Assembly (NCBI GenBank): GCA_025655595.1
Contig: JAHXIO010000011.1
Location: 124,001-188,000 of the forward strand
DNA: 64,000 bases
Source: Candidatus Thiodiazotropha sp. (ex Monitilora ramsayi)
Lineage (GTDB): Bacteria > Pseudomonadota > Gammaproteobacteria > Chromatiales > Chromatiaceae
Direction of reading: 5' to 3'
Within the stretch, counting starts at the first letter, position 1. Each line of letters opens with the position of its first letter. Of the stretch, positions 46,829 through 56,277 are shown piece by piece. The notes beneath the pieces are model-generated. The model was not told where the DNA came from and ran no database searches. It saw only the letters and a program-made list of their open reading frames with translations. A program made the translations under genes and the position numbers.

Positions 46829-48664
46829 CTATGCCAGAGGAAGCTCGAGACTGAACAGGGCGCCTCCCTGTTCACTGTTCTTCGCCATCAGTGTACCACC
46901 CATGCTCTCGATGATATGTTGAGAGATAGAGAGGCCCAGCCCAAGCCCTGTCTCCCGGGTAGTAAAAAAGGGATCGAATATGCGTTTCAGGTGCTCCTCA
47001 GAAATACCGGGCCCGTTGTCATGTATGGTCAATCTCAAACGATCGTCGCCAGGCTCGATTCCAATCGAAACCCAACGTTCTGTCTGTTCCTCCATGGCAT
47101 TGACCGCATTACCGATCAGATTCACCAGCACCTGCTCCAGCCTTACCGGGTCTGCCATCACCTCTATGTCCTCGCTCAATGACTGCAGACGTACCTCAGT
47201 GCCTGTGCGACTGAGTTGCGGCAGAAGAATTCTCTTACTGGCCTCTATCGCGTTGTGCAGCAAAACCGGTGAACGCTGACCATCCGTCTTTCGGGCAAAG
47301 AGTTTCAGTTGCGAGCTTATTTGTGTCATTCCGCTGATCAGCTCGGCAATCTGCTCGAGATTCCAGGCCACATCATCACAGCGGTCCTGCTGCAGAAACT
47401 TTTTCGCATTGTCCGTATACGACCGTATCGCAGCCAGGGGTTGATTGATTTCATGGCTGATGCTGGCGGACATCTGTCCCAGCATAGCCAACTTGGCTGC
47501 CTGAATCAGTTCGTCACGAGTTTGCCGAAGGGCATGCTCCATGCGTCGGCGCTCTGCCATCTCCTGCCTGAGATCGACAGTTCGCTCCTCTACCCGTTGC
47601 TCCAGCCTGTCTCGCGCCTCTCGCAGAGATTGATTAGCCTGCGCCTCATAACGTGTCCGCTCTCTCCGCCTCTTATATCTCTGCTGCAACACCAATATCA
47701 TCAGCGCCAATGCAACAAAGGCAAATGTCGTAATGATCAGTGACCAACCGATACGTCTCTGCACCTGCTTTAACGGTGTCATCAGATGAACCTGCCACCC
47801 CGCTTCAGGCATGGGTATCCGCTGAACCAGATAATCCTCCTCCCCGGAAAGATGATCCTTCCCCTTCATCGGCCCCAGTGTGAGCAAGCGGCTTTTGTCG
47901 CTCAGCTCCTCCCGCTGACGGATATTGAGCGGTTCGACCTGGGTACCTGAGTATCGTCTGCTCTGATTAATCCGTTGCCTGTCGGTTTCGTTCAAGAGGT
48001 AGAGGCTGCGAAAACGCCAGTCCGGTCGAGTAGTAATGAAGATCACCCCTTCCGGATCAGTCACCACAACCTCCTCCTGACGACCGCGCCACTGCTGCTC
48101 CAACAAAGTCAGATCGACCTTGATCACCACGGCACCGAGGATCTCCTCCAGGTTTCTTACCGGATAGGCGAAGTAGTAGCCCCGTCTCCCCGAGGTACTG
48201 CCCAGGGCGAAATAGCGGCCGAGCCGACCCTGCATCGCCTGCTGAAAGTAGGGACGAAAGCTAAAATTCCGCCCGATGAAGGGTTTTTCCGACTGCCAGT
48301 TACTCGCGGCGATAGTTAAACCCTCGCGATTCATCAGATAGGTATCCGACGCGTTGGCAATGGTATTGATTGTCTCCAGATACCGATTCAGGGCTTCGGT
48401 GCGCTCCCGATCGCCGGGACGCTTCAGCAGCTCGACCAAGCGCGCGTTCGTGGAGAGAAGTTCGGGCAGAAATTCATACTTTTCCAGCTGCCCCTTAAGG
48501 TGTGTGACATAGATGTTGAGCTGGCGTTGCCCGTTTATGTTCATTTCGGACAGGGTCTGTTCCTGTACCAGTTCTGCAATCTGCCAGAGGGTAAGACCGT
48601 AAAGGCCGGCTACGATCAGAGTAACCAGCCACTTTTTTGAAAGATTGGGTTCCCGTCTATCCAA
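46829..48664 (-). CDS. dctB: C4-dicarboxylate sensor histidine kinase DctB
   Basis: A 611-residue membrane kinase. A first helix (about 11-31) and a second (about 303-325) flank a periplasmic PDC/Cache-type sensor with RNFSFRPYFQQAMQGRLGRY, the DctB-like ligand region. A coiled coil leads to the HisKA domain, where His404 in ISHEINQPL is the phosphorylation site. The catalytic domain has NLIGNAVNAM, DNGPGI and GLGLGLSISQHI. It ends 20 bp before dctD. Confidence 0.93.
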   Translation of the reverse strand: MDRREPNLSKKWLVTLIVAGLYGLTLWQIAELVQEQTLSEMNINGQRQLNIYVTHLKGQLEKYEFLPELLSTNARLVELLKRPGDRERTEALNRYLETINTIANASDTYLMNREGLTIAASNWQSEKPFIGRNFSFRPYFQQAMQGRLGRYFALGSTSGRRGYYFAYPVRNLEEILGAVVIKVDLTLLEQQWRGRQEEVVVTDPEGVIFITTRPDWRFRSLYLLNETDRQRINQSRRYSGTQVEPLNIRQREELSDKSRLLTLGPMKGKDHLSGEEDYLVQRIPMPEAGWQVHLMTPLKQVQRRIGWSLIITTFAFVALALMILVLQQRYKRRRERTRYEAQANQSLREARDRLEQRVEERTVDLRQEMAERRRMEHALRQTRDELIQAAKLAMLGQMSASISHEINQPLAAIRSYTDNAKKFLQQDRCDDVAWNLEQIAELISGMTQISSQLKLFARKTDGQRSPVLLHNAIEASKRILLPQLSRTGTEVRLQSLSEDIEVMADPVRLEQVLVNLIGNAVNAMEEQTERWVSIGIEPGDDRLRLTIHDNGPGISEEHLKRIFDPFFTTRETGLGLGLSISQHIIESMGGTLMAKNSEQGGALFSLELPLA

Positions 48665-48751
48665 TGTGATGTTTCAGGAATTGGGGCATCATGCAGCAAG
48701 ACTAGCGGATTCCGCTACAGAGGTGAATCTCACATAGCGGCAAAAGAGATA

Positions 48752-48867
48752 GGGTGGCAGCCGGTACCAGCCACACCCCGGCACACGACTCCACTGCTGC
48801 CGCTGCTCCCTTCCGGGCCTGACGGGGTTCACAGCTTCACGTTGCGGGGGGACCGATACCGTCCGCC
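48752..48867 (-). ncRNA. ffs: Signal recognition particle RNA (4.5S, bacterial small type)
   Basis: About 116 nt. On the minus strand the conserved apical hairpin reads GTCAGGCCCGGAAGGGAGCA with the GGAA tetraloop. The asymmetric loop parts (CCCCGCAAC and GTGTGCCGGGGTG) and complementary ends (GGC..CGGTA with TACCGGCTGCC) complete the long rod. The 3' end CCACCC is followed by TATCTCTTTT, a probable terminator. The RNA binds Ffh and targets membrane proteins. Confidence 0.93.
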
Positions 48868-48880
48868 ATAGAAGCGTGGG

Positions 48881-48886
48881 ATTATA
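48881..48886 (-). promoter_or_regulatory. ffs: -10 box of the SRP RNA gene
   Basis: A perfect TATAAT on the minus strand lies 13 bases before the predicted mature 5' end, leaving a short leader that RNase P would remove as in E. coli. No good -35 box is visible at 16-18 bases; the best candidate (CTGTTA) matches three of six. Confidence 0.65.
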
Positions 48887-49072
48887 CCGATAATTAGCAT
48901 AGATAACAGGTCGACCTGATCGTATTCGTACCTCAGAGAATTGGATAAAACACAAACTTCCCCCTGTATCGATCCATCGTTAAATGTTGATTCCGCCAGA
49001 GAAACAGGTTGTTTCCCTCGACCGATGAAATGCGGAAGTTTGCTGATAGAGATGCTGAATCATCAGCCGGGT

Positions 49073-49723
49073 TTATTCTCGTGCGCCAGGTTCACTTGCC
49101 ATGGATGCGCTCCGACAACCGGCTTCCAACAAGGGCTCAAGCTTTTCCCAAACGTTTTCCAGTAGTACCGGTTGCGCCGCGTCGTTGGGATGGATGCCAT
49201 CCGCCTGCATCAGCTCAGGGTGCAGCGCCACACCCTCAAGGAAAAAAGGCAGCAAGGGAACCGATGCGGCATCGGCAACATCAAAGTAGACTTGATGGAA
49301 AGCCTGCACGAAGTCAGGACCATAGTTGGACGGCAGTTTGACACCGAGCAGCAGCACCTCGGCCCCATCAGCCTGCGCCAGTCGTACCATGCGTAGGAGG
49401 TTGTCATGCATGGTCTTTGTATCGATGCCGCGTAGCCCGTCGTTGCCGCCCAGCTCGATAATCACGATGTCAGGATTGATACGCTGCAACAGAGGTGTCA
49501 GGCGTGTCATGCCTCCACTGCTGGTATCACCGCTGACGCTGGCATTGATCACTTCGACAGCATGGCAATGTGTGCGTAACCTATCAGCCAACAAGGTGAC
49601 CCAACGATGTTCCGCCGTGACGCCATAGCCAGCGCTGAGGCTGTCACCCACCACCAATAGCTTGGGTGAACCCAGCACGGGCAGGGATATCGATAACAGT
49701 AAATAAAGTAGGATTCTTTTCAT
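49073..49723 (-). CDS. tesA: GDSL esterase / lysophospholipase TesA
   Basis: A 216-residue exported SGNH hydrolase. A signal peptide (about 1-18) precedes LLVVGDSLSAGYG with the nucleophile Ser. SGDTSSGG, ELGGNDGLRG and DGIHPN give the Gly, Asn and Asp-His residues of the four conserved blocks. The start codon overlaps that of the divergent ybbA gene (CATG), the same tesA-ybbA-ybbP order as in E. coli. Confidence 0.94.
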   Translation of the reverse strand: MKRILLYLLLSISLPVLGSPKLLVVGDSLSAGYGVTAEHRWVTLLADRLRTHCHAVEVINASVSGDTSSGGMTRLTPLLQRINPDIVIIELGGNDGLRGIDTKTMHDNLLRMVRLAQADGAEVLLLGVKLPSNYGPDFVQAFHQVYFDVADAASVPLLPFFLEGVALHPELMQADGIHPNDAAQPVLLENVWEKLEPLLEAGCRSASMASEPGARE

Positions 49724-50414
49724 GTTGCAGACATCATCACTTCAACACCCTGTGACCGCAAGCGGTCTGTCGAAGTTCGTCGACACCGGCGAGGGCCGCC
49801 TGGATATTCTGCAACAACTGGATCTTGAGGTATCAGCCGGTGAGGCCGTCGCCATCCTTGGCGCCTCGGGTTCCGGAAAATCGACCCTGCTGGGTCTGTT
49901 GGCGGGACTTGACGAGGCCTCTGCCGGTGAGGCCAGCCTCTTTGGTACCCCACTCCACACCTTGGACGAAGACGGCCGCGCCGCCCTGCGCGCAGGCCGC
50001 GTGGGGTTCGTCTTTCAATCCTTTCAACTCCTCAGCGGGATGACGGCGCTGGAGAATGTCATGCTGCCGCTGGAGCTGGCAAACCACCCTAGCCCCGAAC
50101 ATGCTGCAAAGGAGGCGCTGGCCCAGGCCGGTCTGGCCGAAAGACTCCATCACTATCCCTCTCAGCTCTCAGGAGGCGAACAGCAACGCGTGGCGTTGGC
50201 GCGGGCTTTCGCACCCGGCCCACAAGTGCTCTTTGCGGACGAACCCACCGCAAACCTCGACGCCCATACCGGTGAGCGGGTGGCGGAGATGTTATTCGCG
50301 CTACAACAGAAAAACGGAACCGTCCTGATCCTGGTGACCCACGACGAGATGCTGGCACAACGTTGCGACCGAAGGCTCTACCTGAAAGACGGCAGGCTCA
50401 CGTCAGACCGATGA
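49722..50414 (+). CDS. ybbA: ABC transporter ATPase YbbA
   Basis: A 230-residue ATPase of the LolD/MacB class. Walker A GASGSGKST, the Q-loop VFQSFQLL, signature LSGGEQQR and Walker B VLFADEPTANLD are intact. Paired with YbbP, it is thought to energise an envelope process rather than classical transport. The next gene starts inside its stop (ATGA). Confidence 0.95.
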   Translation: MLQTSSLQHPVTASGLSKFVDTGEGRLDILQQLDLEVSAGEAVAILGASGSGKSTLLGLLAGLDEASAGEASLFGTPLHTLDEDGRAALRAGRVGFVFQSFQLLSGMTALENVMLPLELANHPSPEHAAKEALAQAGLAERLHHYPSQLSGGEQQRVALARAFAPGPQVLFADEPTANLDAHTGERVAEMLFALQQKNGTVLILVTHDEMLAQRCDRRLYLKDGRLTSDR

Positions 50415-52900
50415 ATACGCTCTCACTGGCATTGAAGCTGTTGCGCCGCGACTGGCGCGCCGGGGAACTACGACTCCTGGTCACTGCCCTGGTCATCGCT
50501 GTCGCTTCTGTCGCCTCGGTAGGATTTTTTACCGACCGGATCGAAAGGGCGATGCAGCGACAAGCGGCGGAGGTACTCGCCGCCGACCTCAGACTCGACA
50601 GCGGGCAACCCTTCGATGCCTCCCTGTTGCAGACAGCGAAATCACTGCAGCTCGAAATGGCTCAAACGGTGGGATTCCCCAGTGTCCTACTGCATGACGG
50701 CAAGACCCAGTTGGTACAGGTCAAAGCCGTCTCACCGACCTATCCTCTCAGAGGGAAACTGCTTACCAGGGCCTCCGCTACCGCAGATGACACGATTACG
50801 GACGAAATACCCGCACAGGGTGAGATCTGGCTCGAAGATCGGTTACTCCCGCTACTTGGCCTGGCTGTGGGCGACAACCTCAAACTGGGACAGCGTCAAT
50901 TCCGCATCGGCCGCATCATCACCTACGAACCCGACCGGGCGGCGAATCTGTTCCAACTTGCCCCGCGGGCAATGATCAGTCTGCAGGACCTGGCGGCAAC
51001 AGCGCTGTTGGGACCCGGCAGCCGTGTCAGACACCGACTGCTGCTCGCCGGTGAAGAAAATGCACTGCTGAACTACCGATCCTGGCTTGAACAGCAGGCG
51101 CTGGGAAGCATTCAAATAGAGGATATCCGTGGGGCACGACCGGAGCTCCGCTTGGCGCTCGACCGGGGCGGCCGTTTCCTGCGCCTGACCGCGGCCACCG
51201 CCATCCTGCTCTGTGTCGTCGCGGTGGCCCTCTCCTCCCGTCGATTTGTTGAACGCCAGGCGGATACCAGCGCCCTGCTTCGTTGTCTCGGCGCCAGCCG
51301 CCGTCAAGTGGCCCGTATATTTTTTCTCAGGCTCATGACCCTCGGCCTGATCGCCAGCCTCGCCGGTACTCTGATCGGACTGGCTGTACAGGCAATCTTG
51401 ATCAACCTCGTCGGCCACTGGTTCACACAACAGATCCCACCGCCGGGACTTTGGCCGGTCTTTTCCGGGCTGGGTACCGGCATCCTGGTCCTGACCGGCT
51501 TCTCCCTGCCGTCGGTACTCAGACTCAGCCGGGTACCACCGCTCCGTGTCTTTCGTCGACACCTGGGCGCCCCCTCCCTGGGATATCAACTCTCAATCGG
51601 GGCCGCGATCGCCTCCCTGGCGATTCTGCTGATCTGGCAGATCGGAGACGACCAGCTCGCCACCCGGCTGATCGGCGGCTTGTTGGGCGGGCTCGCCCTG
51701 CTGCTGCTGATTTCCCGCCTGCTCGTCACACTGCTCAGGCCTCTGCGCAGCCGTGCCGCCGGCTCCTGGCGCTACGGTCTGGCCAGCCTGTCCCGTAATC
51801 CGGCCACGACCAGCGTGCAACTCACCGGGTTCGGTCTCGGCATCACGGTACTGCTGATCCTGACCCTGGTCAGGGTCGACCTGCTCGACAATTGGCGTAA
51901 TGCCCTGCCGGCCGACAGCCCCAACCAGTTTCTGATCAACATCCAACCCCAAGAAGTGGACGGCGTTAAACAGATGCTCGATGCGGGCGGACTCGATAGT
52001 GACGGCCCCTACCCCATGATCCGAGGCCGCCTGATCCGTATCAATGACCAGGCCATCACACCCGATATCTACGAATCACCGCGGGCGCAGCGGTTGGCTA
52101 ACCGGGATTTCAACCTCAGCCTGGCAACCGAGATGCAAAGCGATAACAAGATCGTTGCAGGCCGTTGGTGGAACGGTGAGGAGTGGGATAAACCCTGGTT
52201 CTCTGTTGAGGAGGGGATCGCCCGGGACCTCGGTATCCCGATGGATGCCATATTGGTATTTGAAGTGGCCGGCCAGGAGATAGAGGGCCGAGTCACCAGT
52301 CTGCGCACGGTGCAGTGGGACTCGTTCAACGTTAACTTTTTCGTGGTAGGGACACCGGGGTTGATGGCCGAACAGCCAGCCAGCTATATCACCAGCTTCC
52401 ATCTGCCGAAGGAGCAGCGACCGCTGCTACACCGTCTGATCCAACAATACCCGAGCATCACCGCCCTGGATGTCAGCGCGCTGATACAACAGGTGCGCGC
52501 CATCATGGATCGCGGGGTGATGGCGGTTGAATCGGTCTTTCTCTTTACCCTGATCGCAGGCATCATCGTGCTCTATGCTGGTATTCAGGCAAGCCGCGAG
52601 CTGCGGATTCAGGAGGCGGCTATCCTGCGTACCCTCGGCCTGAGCCGTAGACGGCTGCTGACCTCAGTGGCACTGGAGTTCACTTTGCTCGGCGGGTTAG
52701 CCGGTATCATCTCCGCCGCACTGGCCAGTGTGATCAGTTATACGCTGGCGACGGCGGTATTCGAACTCACATGGCAGCCCAATGCCTGGCTATGGGTCGT
52801 TGCAATTGCCGGTGGCGCCCTGGGAGTCGGACTATCAGGTGTGATCGCCAGCTGGACCCTGTTGAACAGGCCGCCTCTTGTGGTACTGAGGCAGGACTGA
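50411..52900 (+). CDS. ybbP: FtsX-like permease YbbP
   Basis: An 829-residue inner-membrane protein with an N-terminal helix, large periplasmic domains, and about ten helices in FtsX-type groups (TAATAILLCVVAVALSS; LIAGIIVLYAGI; the last cluster near the C-terminus). The short cytoplasmic motif RTLGLSRRRLL contacts the ATPase. The frame is open further upstream, but the ATG at 50411 overlaps the ybbA stop, as in E. coli. Confidence 0.93.
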   Translation: MNTLSLALKLLRRDWRAGELRLLVTALVIAVASVASVGFFTDRIERAMQRQAAEVLAADLRLDSGQPFDASLLQTAKSLQLEMAQTVGFPSVLLHDGKTQLVQVKAVSPTYPLRGKLLTRASATADDTITDEIPAQGEIWLEDRLLPLLGLAVGDNLKLGQRQFRIGRIITYEPDRAANLFQLAPRAMISLQDLAATALLGPGSRVRHRLLLAGEENALLNYRSWLEQQALGSIQIEDIRGARPELRLALDRGGRFLRLTAATAILLCVVAVALSSRRFVERQADTSALLRCLGASRRQVARIFFLRLMTLGLIASLAGTLIGLAVQAILINLVGHWFTQQIPPPGLWPVFSGLGTGILVLTGFSLPSVLRLSRVPPLRVFRRHLGAPSLGYQLSIGAAIASLAILLIWQIGDDQLATRLIGGLLGGLALLLLISRLLVTLLRPLRSRAAGSWRYGLASLSRNPATTSVQLTGFGLGITVLLILTLVRVDLLDNWRNALPADSPNQFLINIQPQEVDGVKQMLDAGGLDSDGPYPMIRGRLIRINDQAITPDIYESPRAQRLANRDFNLSLATEMQSDNKIVAGRWWNGEEWDKPWFSVEEGIARDLGIPMDAILVFEVAGQEIEGRVTSLRTVQWDSFNVNFFVVGTPGLMAEQPASYITSFHLPKEQRPLLHRLIQQYPSITALDVSALIQQVRAIMDRGVMAVESVFLFTLIAGIIVLYAGIQASRELRIQEAAILRTLGLSRRRLLTSVALEFTLLGGLAGIISAALASVISYTLATAVFELTWQPNAWLWVVAIAGGALGVGLSGVIASWTLLNRPPLVVLRQD

Positions 52901-53526
52901 TCGGATCACCCTACATCAAATATTGTGTCATAAGACTCACTAGCGACGATATTATGACACCATTACCCTGCAGTTCTGTAGGTTATTGATTTTACAAAAT
53001 TAATAAAAAAGAAAACGCCATATAAACCGTTTTTACTCCACTCTTGTCGTATAAACCCTAACAAGAACTCCCACCCCACTTACTTAAGGTAGGGTTAAGG
53101 AGTAGTTAATTTTGGGTATTGCATCCCATTTTATGTGTGATTTGACACACATAGAATGCACTCGAACGTAAAAATGTGAGTTGCACTATTTGCAGGATGC
53201 AGAGATCTGTTTTTGCAAAAGGTCAAAAGGTTGGCAAATGACCTTACTAACAACAAAGAGAACAGACAGTCAGACGACTCCCAGTTTTTCGTTCATCGTA
53301 GGGGAAGCTTTGCCACACTCGGGGAAATTTCCACTGCTGCATTCCGAATCGGTCATTCTCGCATGAGGGTGAAGCGTTTAGGGACGGAATGCGAACGTGA
53401 ATCAATTCATAGTTTGAAGGCAGACGTTAACGCCTAAGGGAAGCGGCAAATTATGGGTGGTTTCATTTAACAGTACTTATTGATTCGTTAACTGAATACC
53501 TTCTTAAAAAAAACGGGGGAAGGATA
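52901..53526. other. Long intergenic control region before the multicopper oxidase
   Basis: A 626-bp AT-rich stretch. Nine-base arms GTGTCATAA (52925-52933) and TTATGACAC (52952-52960) form an inverted repeat just after ybbP, without a T run. A second repeat is listed separately at 53133-53152. A 74-codon frame at 53213 has no recognisable homology. A long untranslated leader for the oxidase gene is possible. Confidence 0.45.
53133..53152. promoter_or_regulatory. Inverted repeat, possible operator for the multicopper oxidase
   Basis: ATGTGTG and CACACAT are perfect seven-base arms with a six-base spacer, a shape used by CRP/FNR-fold or other dimeric regulators. The right half overlaps TTGACA (53142-53147), a possible -35 box, but the -10 at the proper distance is poor. 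The oxidase ATG is 375 bp downstream. Confidence 0.45.
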
Positions 53527-56157
53527 ATGCATAATTTGAAGCTCAAGCGACTTACCATGGCGGTAGTCCTGGGTGCCTTTACCGCAACAAGCGCTCATGC
53601 CGTGCCTGTCCCTGGCGGCACTCTCGACCCACTGACCATACCTAAATACGTTACACCGCTGGTTATTCCACCGGTCATGAATACCACTGGTGTCGATGAC
53701 GATTACGACATCGGCATGCGCCAGTTCAAACAGCAGATTCTACCGGGCGGTATCTGGAATACCGTGAATGGCCGCAACGACTCCTTCCCGCCCACTACGG
53801 TATGGAGTTACGGACCCGCAACCGATCCTCGTCCCGACTCCCGGGCATTGGGTGGCGGACTCAACGTAGCGCCGGCCCCCAACTCCCAGTTCAACTACCC
53901 CGCCTACACCATAGAGGCGGTCAAAGACAGCAACATCACTATCGACTGGATCAACCAGTTAGTTCGGCGTGCCGACCGCTGCCGTGCCGTCGGTGGCAAC
54001 ATCGGTAGTGAGCGTGCCAACGACTGTAAGTTCATCAAACACATCCTGCCGGTCGACCAGACCCTGCACTGGGCCAACCCGAGAGCCCGTTGCGACAAGG
54101 GTGAGCTGCGTACCGACTGCCACGGCCAGAGCCAGCAACCCTATAAAGGCCCTGTGCCCATCGTGACCCACGTACACGGTGCCCACACCGGTGCCAGCAG
54201 TGACGGCTATACCGAGGGTTGGTGGTTGCCGAATGCCTCCAACGTCAGCTGTGTACCCCGTGACGCCAACGGCGATCCCAGCTGGAAGCCTGGTCCTGGC
54301 GAATATGTCTGCGAAGGCACCATCGCCAACCTACTGACTGACCGTGATGGCATTGTGGATCAAAACATCGGTAATGGTCAGGGCCATTTCGAGTATTTGA
54401 ATGACCAGCCTTCCGCCACTCTCTGGTACCACGACCATGCTCTGGGCATGACCCGACTCAACGTCTATGCGGGTCCCGCTGGCTTCTGGCTGATTCGTGA
54501 TCCGGCTGGTTTGAACAGTGAAACCGGCCTGCAGGGCGGTAGCCTTCCTGGCCCGGCACCAGTTGCTGGCGAAGATCTGGCCACTACCAACTTCCCGGCC
54601 GATCTGGGTGGCTCCCGCGAGAAGTATCGTGAGATTCCGATCGTTATCCAGGACCGCTCGTTCAATGCAGACGGTTCGCTCTACTATCCCGACAACCGGG
54701 CCTTCTTTGAAGGACTGAATGTGCAGGGTACTGGCGGTAACGGAAATGAGCAGTTCCCTGGTGAGCCCGAGCTCCACATCAAGTTCGCCGGTAATAATGC
54801 TCAGGACAAGGTCTCAGACATTGCCCCGATCTGGAACCCGGAAGCCTTCTTCAACACCATGGTGGTCAACGGTACGACCTGGCCGCAGTTGGAAGTGGCG
54901 CCTTCGCTCTACCGCTTCCGTCTGTTGAACGGCACAAACGCCCGCTGGGTCAACGTCTCGCTACCGATCATCGATCCTGCGACCGGTCTGCAGAAGACCG
55001 TGGTGAAAAACATTCACTACCGCGAGATCAACAGCAACAAAGGCGGTTACAAAGGCCCCTGGATGCAGGATCAGCAGCCGATCAACGAGCTCTACATGTA
55101 CCAGATCGGTACCGAGCAGGCCCTGCTGCCCAAGATCACGGCGGTCAGAACCGGTTTTGCGACCCAGCTGAACTATAATCCCCAGGCTTGGGCCTTCCAG
55201 CAGGTACCCTATATGGAGGTCAACAACCGCCTGATCGTCGGTGAAACTGCTCAGTCCTTCCCGGACCAGGCCCTGCTGATGGGTCCCGCCGAGCGTGCCG
55301 ACGTGATCGTCGACTTTCGCGGCCTGCCGGATGGCACCGTGATCCGCATGATCAACACGGCGCCTGACTCACCCTTCGGTGGCACCGAGGCCGGCGATCC
55401 TCCAGCCGATCCGGACACCACCGGCCAGGTGATGCAGTTCGTCGTCAACCATGCACTCATGGGTACCAGCCCAAGTGATGAAAAACGCAGTCGTAGAGGC
55501 AAGCTATTGAACCCGGACACAGCAGCCACCTCACCTTGGGATCTGATGCTCGGTCCGATTGAGGGCAACACTCTGCCCCCAGCCACACTGACTCGTGAGC
55601 TGCTGTTGATCGAGGAAGAGTCTCCGATCGTTTGTGCGGACGTGGATTTAGCCGGTAATGTCATCCAGCTGCCTGAAACTCCGGTGGCCGGTGTCTGTCC
55701 GACGGCGACTGCGGCTCCCTTCGGTCCCAAGGCTGCGGTACTGGGCAGAATTGATGCTGCCGGTCAGGATGACGTTACCCTGTGGTCCGATCCGATTGTT
55801 ACCGATCCGGATCTAGGTGCAACAGAGCTGTGGAACATGACCAATATCTCGGCCGATGCACACCCAATCCACGTGCATTTGGTCAAGCATAAGGTCGTCG
55901 GTCGTACCGCTATCGGTGGTGGACCCAGCGTCAAGGTCACCACACCGAACGGTATGGAAGCCTGGGAGTATGGTTGGAAGGATACGGTCAACGCCTATCC
56001 CGGTGATGTCACGACCATCCAGGCCGAGTTCGACCTGCCCGGTCTCTATGTCTGGCACTGTCATATCGTTGAGCATGAAGACAACGAGATGATGGTCCCC
56101 TTCTGTGTCGGTGGATCCGAATCACAGGGCGGTGTCTGTCCGGACAAGCTGTTCTAA
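53527..56157 (+). CDS. Large exported multicopper oxidase (CotA/bilirubin-oxidase-like)
   Basis: An 876-residue protein with a signal peptide cut near AHA-VPV (residue 25). All four copper motifs are present: HVHGAHTG (about 214-221), WYHDHALGM (about 300-308), HPIHVHLVKH (about 778-787) and HCHIVEHEDNEMM (about 844-856), the last giving the type 1 copper axial Met. The order matches laccase-like three-domain oxidases, but the protein is far longer than CotA (about 510 residues), so linkers between domains are enlarged. The substrate could be Cu(I), Mn(II) or a phenolic; the copper-efflux genes nearby favour a copper link. Confidence 0.88.
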   Translation: MHNLKLKRLTMAVVLGAFTATSAHAVPVPGGTLDPLTIPKYVTPLVIPPVMNTTGVDDDYDIGMRQFKQQILPGGIWNTVNGRNDSFPPTTVWSYGPATDPRPDSRALGGGLNVAPAPNSQFNYPAYTIEAVKDSNITIDWINQLVRRADRCRAVGGNIGSERANDCKFIKHILPVDQTLHWANPRARCDKGELRTDCHGQSQQPYKGPVPIVTHVHGAHTGASSDGYTEGWWLPNASNVSCVPRDANGDPSWKPGPGEYVCEGTIANLLTDRDGIVDQNIGNGQGHFEYLNDQPSATLWYHDHALGMTRLNVYAGPAGFWLIRDPAGLNSETGLQGGSLPGPAPVAGEDLATTNFPADLGGSREKYREIPIVIQDRSFNADGSLYYPDNRAFFEGLNVQGTGGNGNEQFPGEPELHIKFAGNNAQDKVSDIAPIWNPEAFFNTMVVNGTTWPQLEVAPSLYRFRLLNGTNARWVNVSLPIIDPATGLQKTVVKNIHYREINSNKGGYKGPWMQDQQPINELYMYQIGTEQALLPKITAVRTGFATQLNYNPQAWAFQQVPYMEVNNRLIVGETAQSFPDQALLMGPAERADVIVDFRGLPDGTVIRMINTAPDSPFGGTEAGDPPADPDTTGQVMQFVVNHALMGTSPSDEKRSRRGKLLNPDTAATSPWDLMLGPIEGNTLPPATLTRELLLIEEESPIVCADVDLAGNVIQLPETPVAGVCPTATAAPFGPKAAVLGRIDAAGQDDVTLWSDPIVTDPDLGATELWNMTNISADAHPIHVHLVKHKVVGRTAIGGGPSVKVTTPNGMEAWEYGWKDTVNAYPGDVTTIQAEFDLPGLYVWHCHIVEHEDNEMMVPFCVGGSESQGGVCPDKLF

Positions 56158-56186
56158 CAATAACAATATTTGTTAAGAAAAAATTG

Positions 56187-56211
56187 GGCCGCCTTGTGCG
56201 GCCTTTTTTTT
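56187..56211 (+). terminator. Intrinsic terminator of the multicopper oxidase gene
   Basis: A stem GGCCGC / GCGGCC with a five-base loop (CTTGT) is followed directly by eight T residues (56204-56211). It lies 30 bp after the oxidase stop, so the oxidase is probably transcribed alone and the FKBP gene has its own promoter. Confidence 0.9.
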
Positions 56212-56277
56212 CAACACTGACGGGCTTATTGTTAATATCAATATTATGAACATTCAGTGATCGGGGGATTCTCTTCC

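Noticed and set aside
53213-53437. A 74-codon frame in the oxidase leader region
   Set aside because: No ribosome-binding site, no homology that I recognise, and it starts within AT-rich control DNA.
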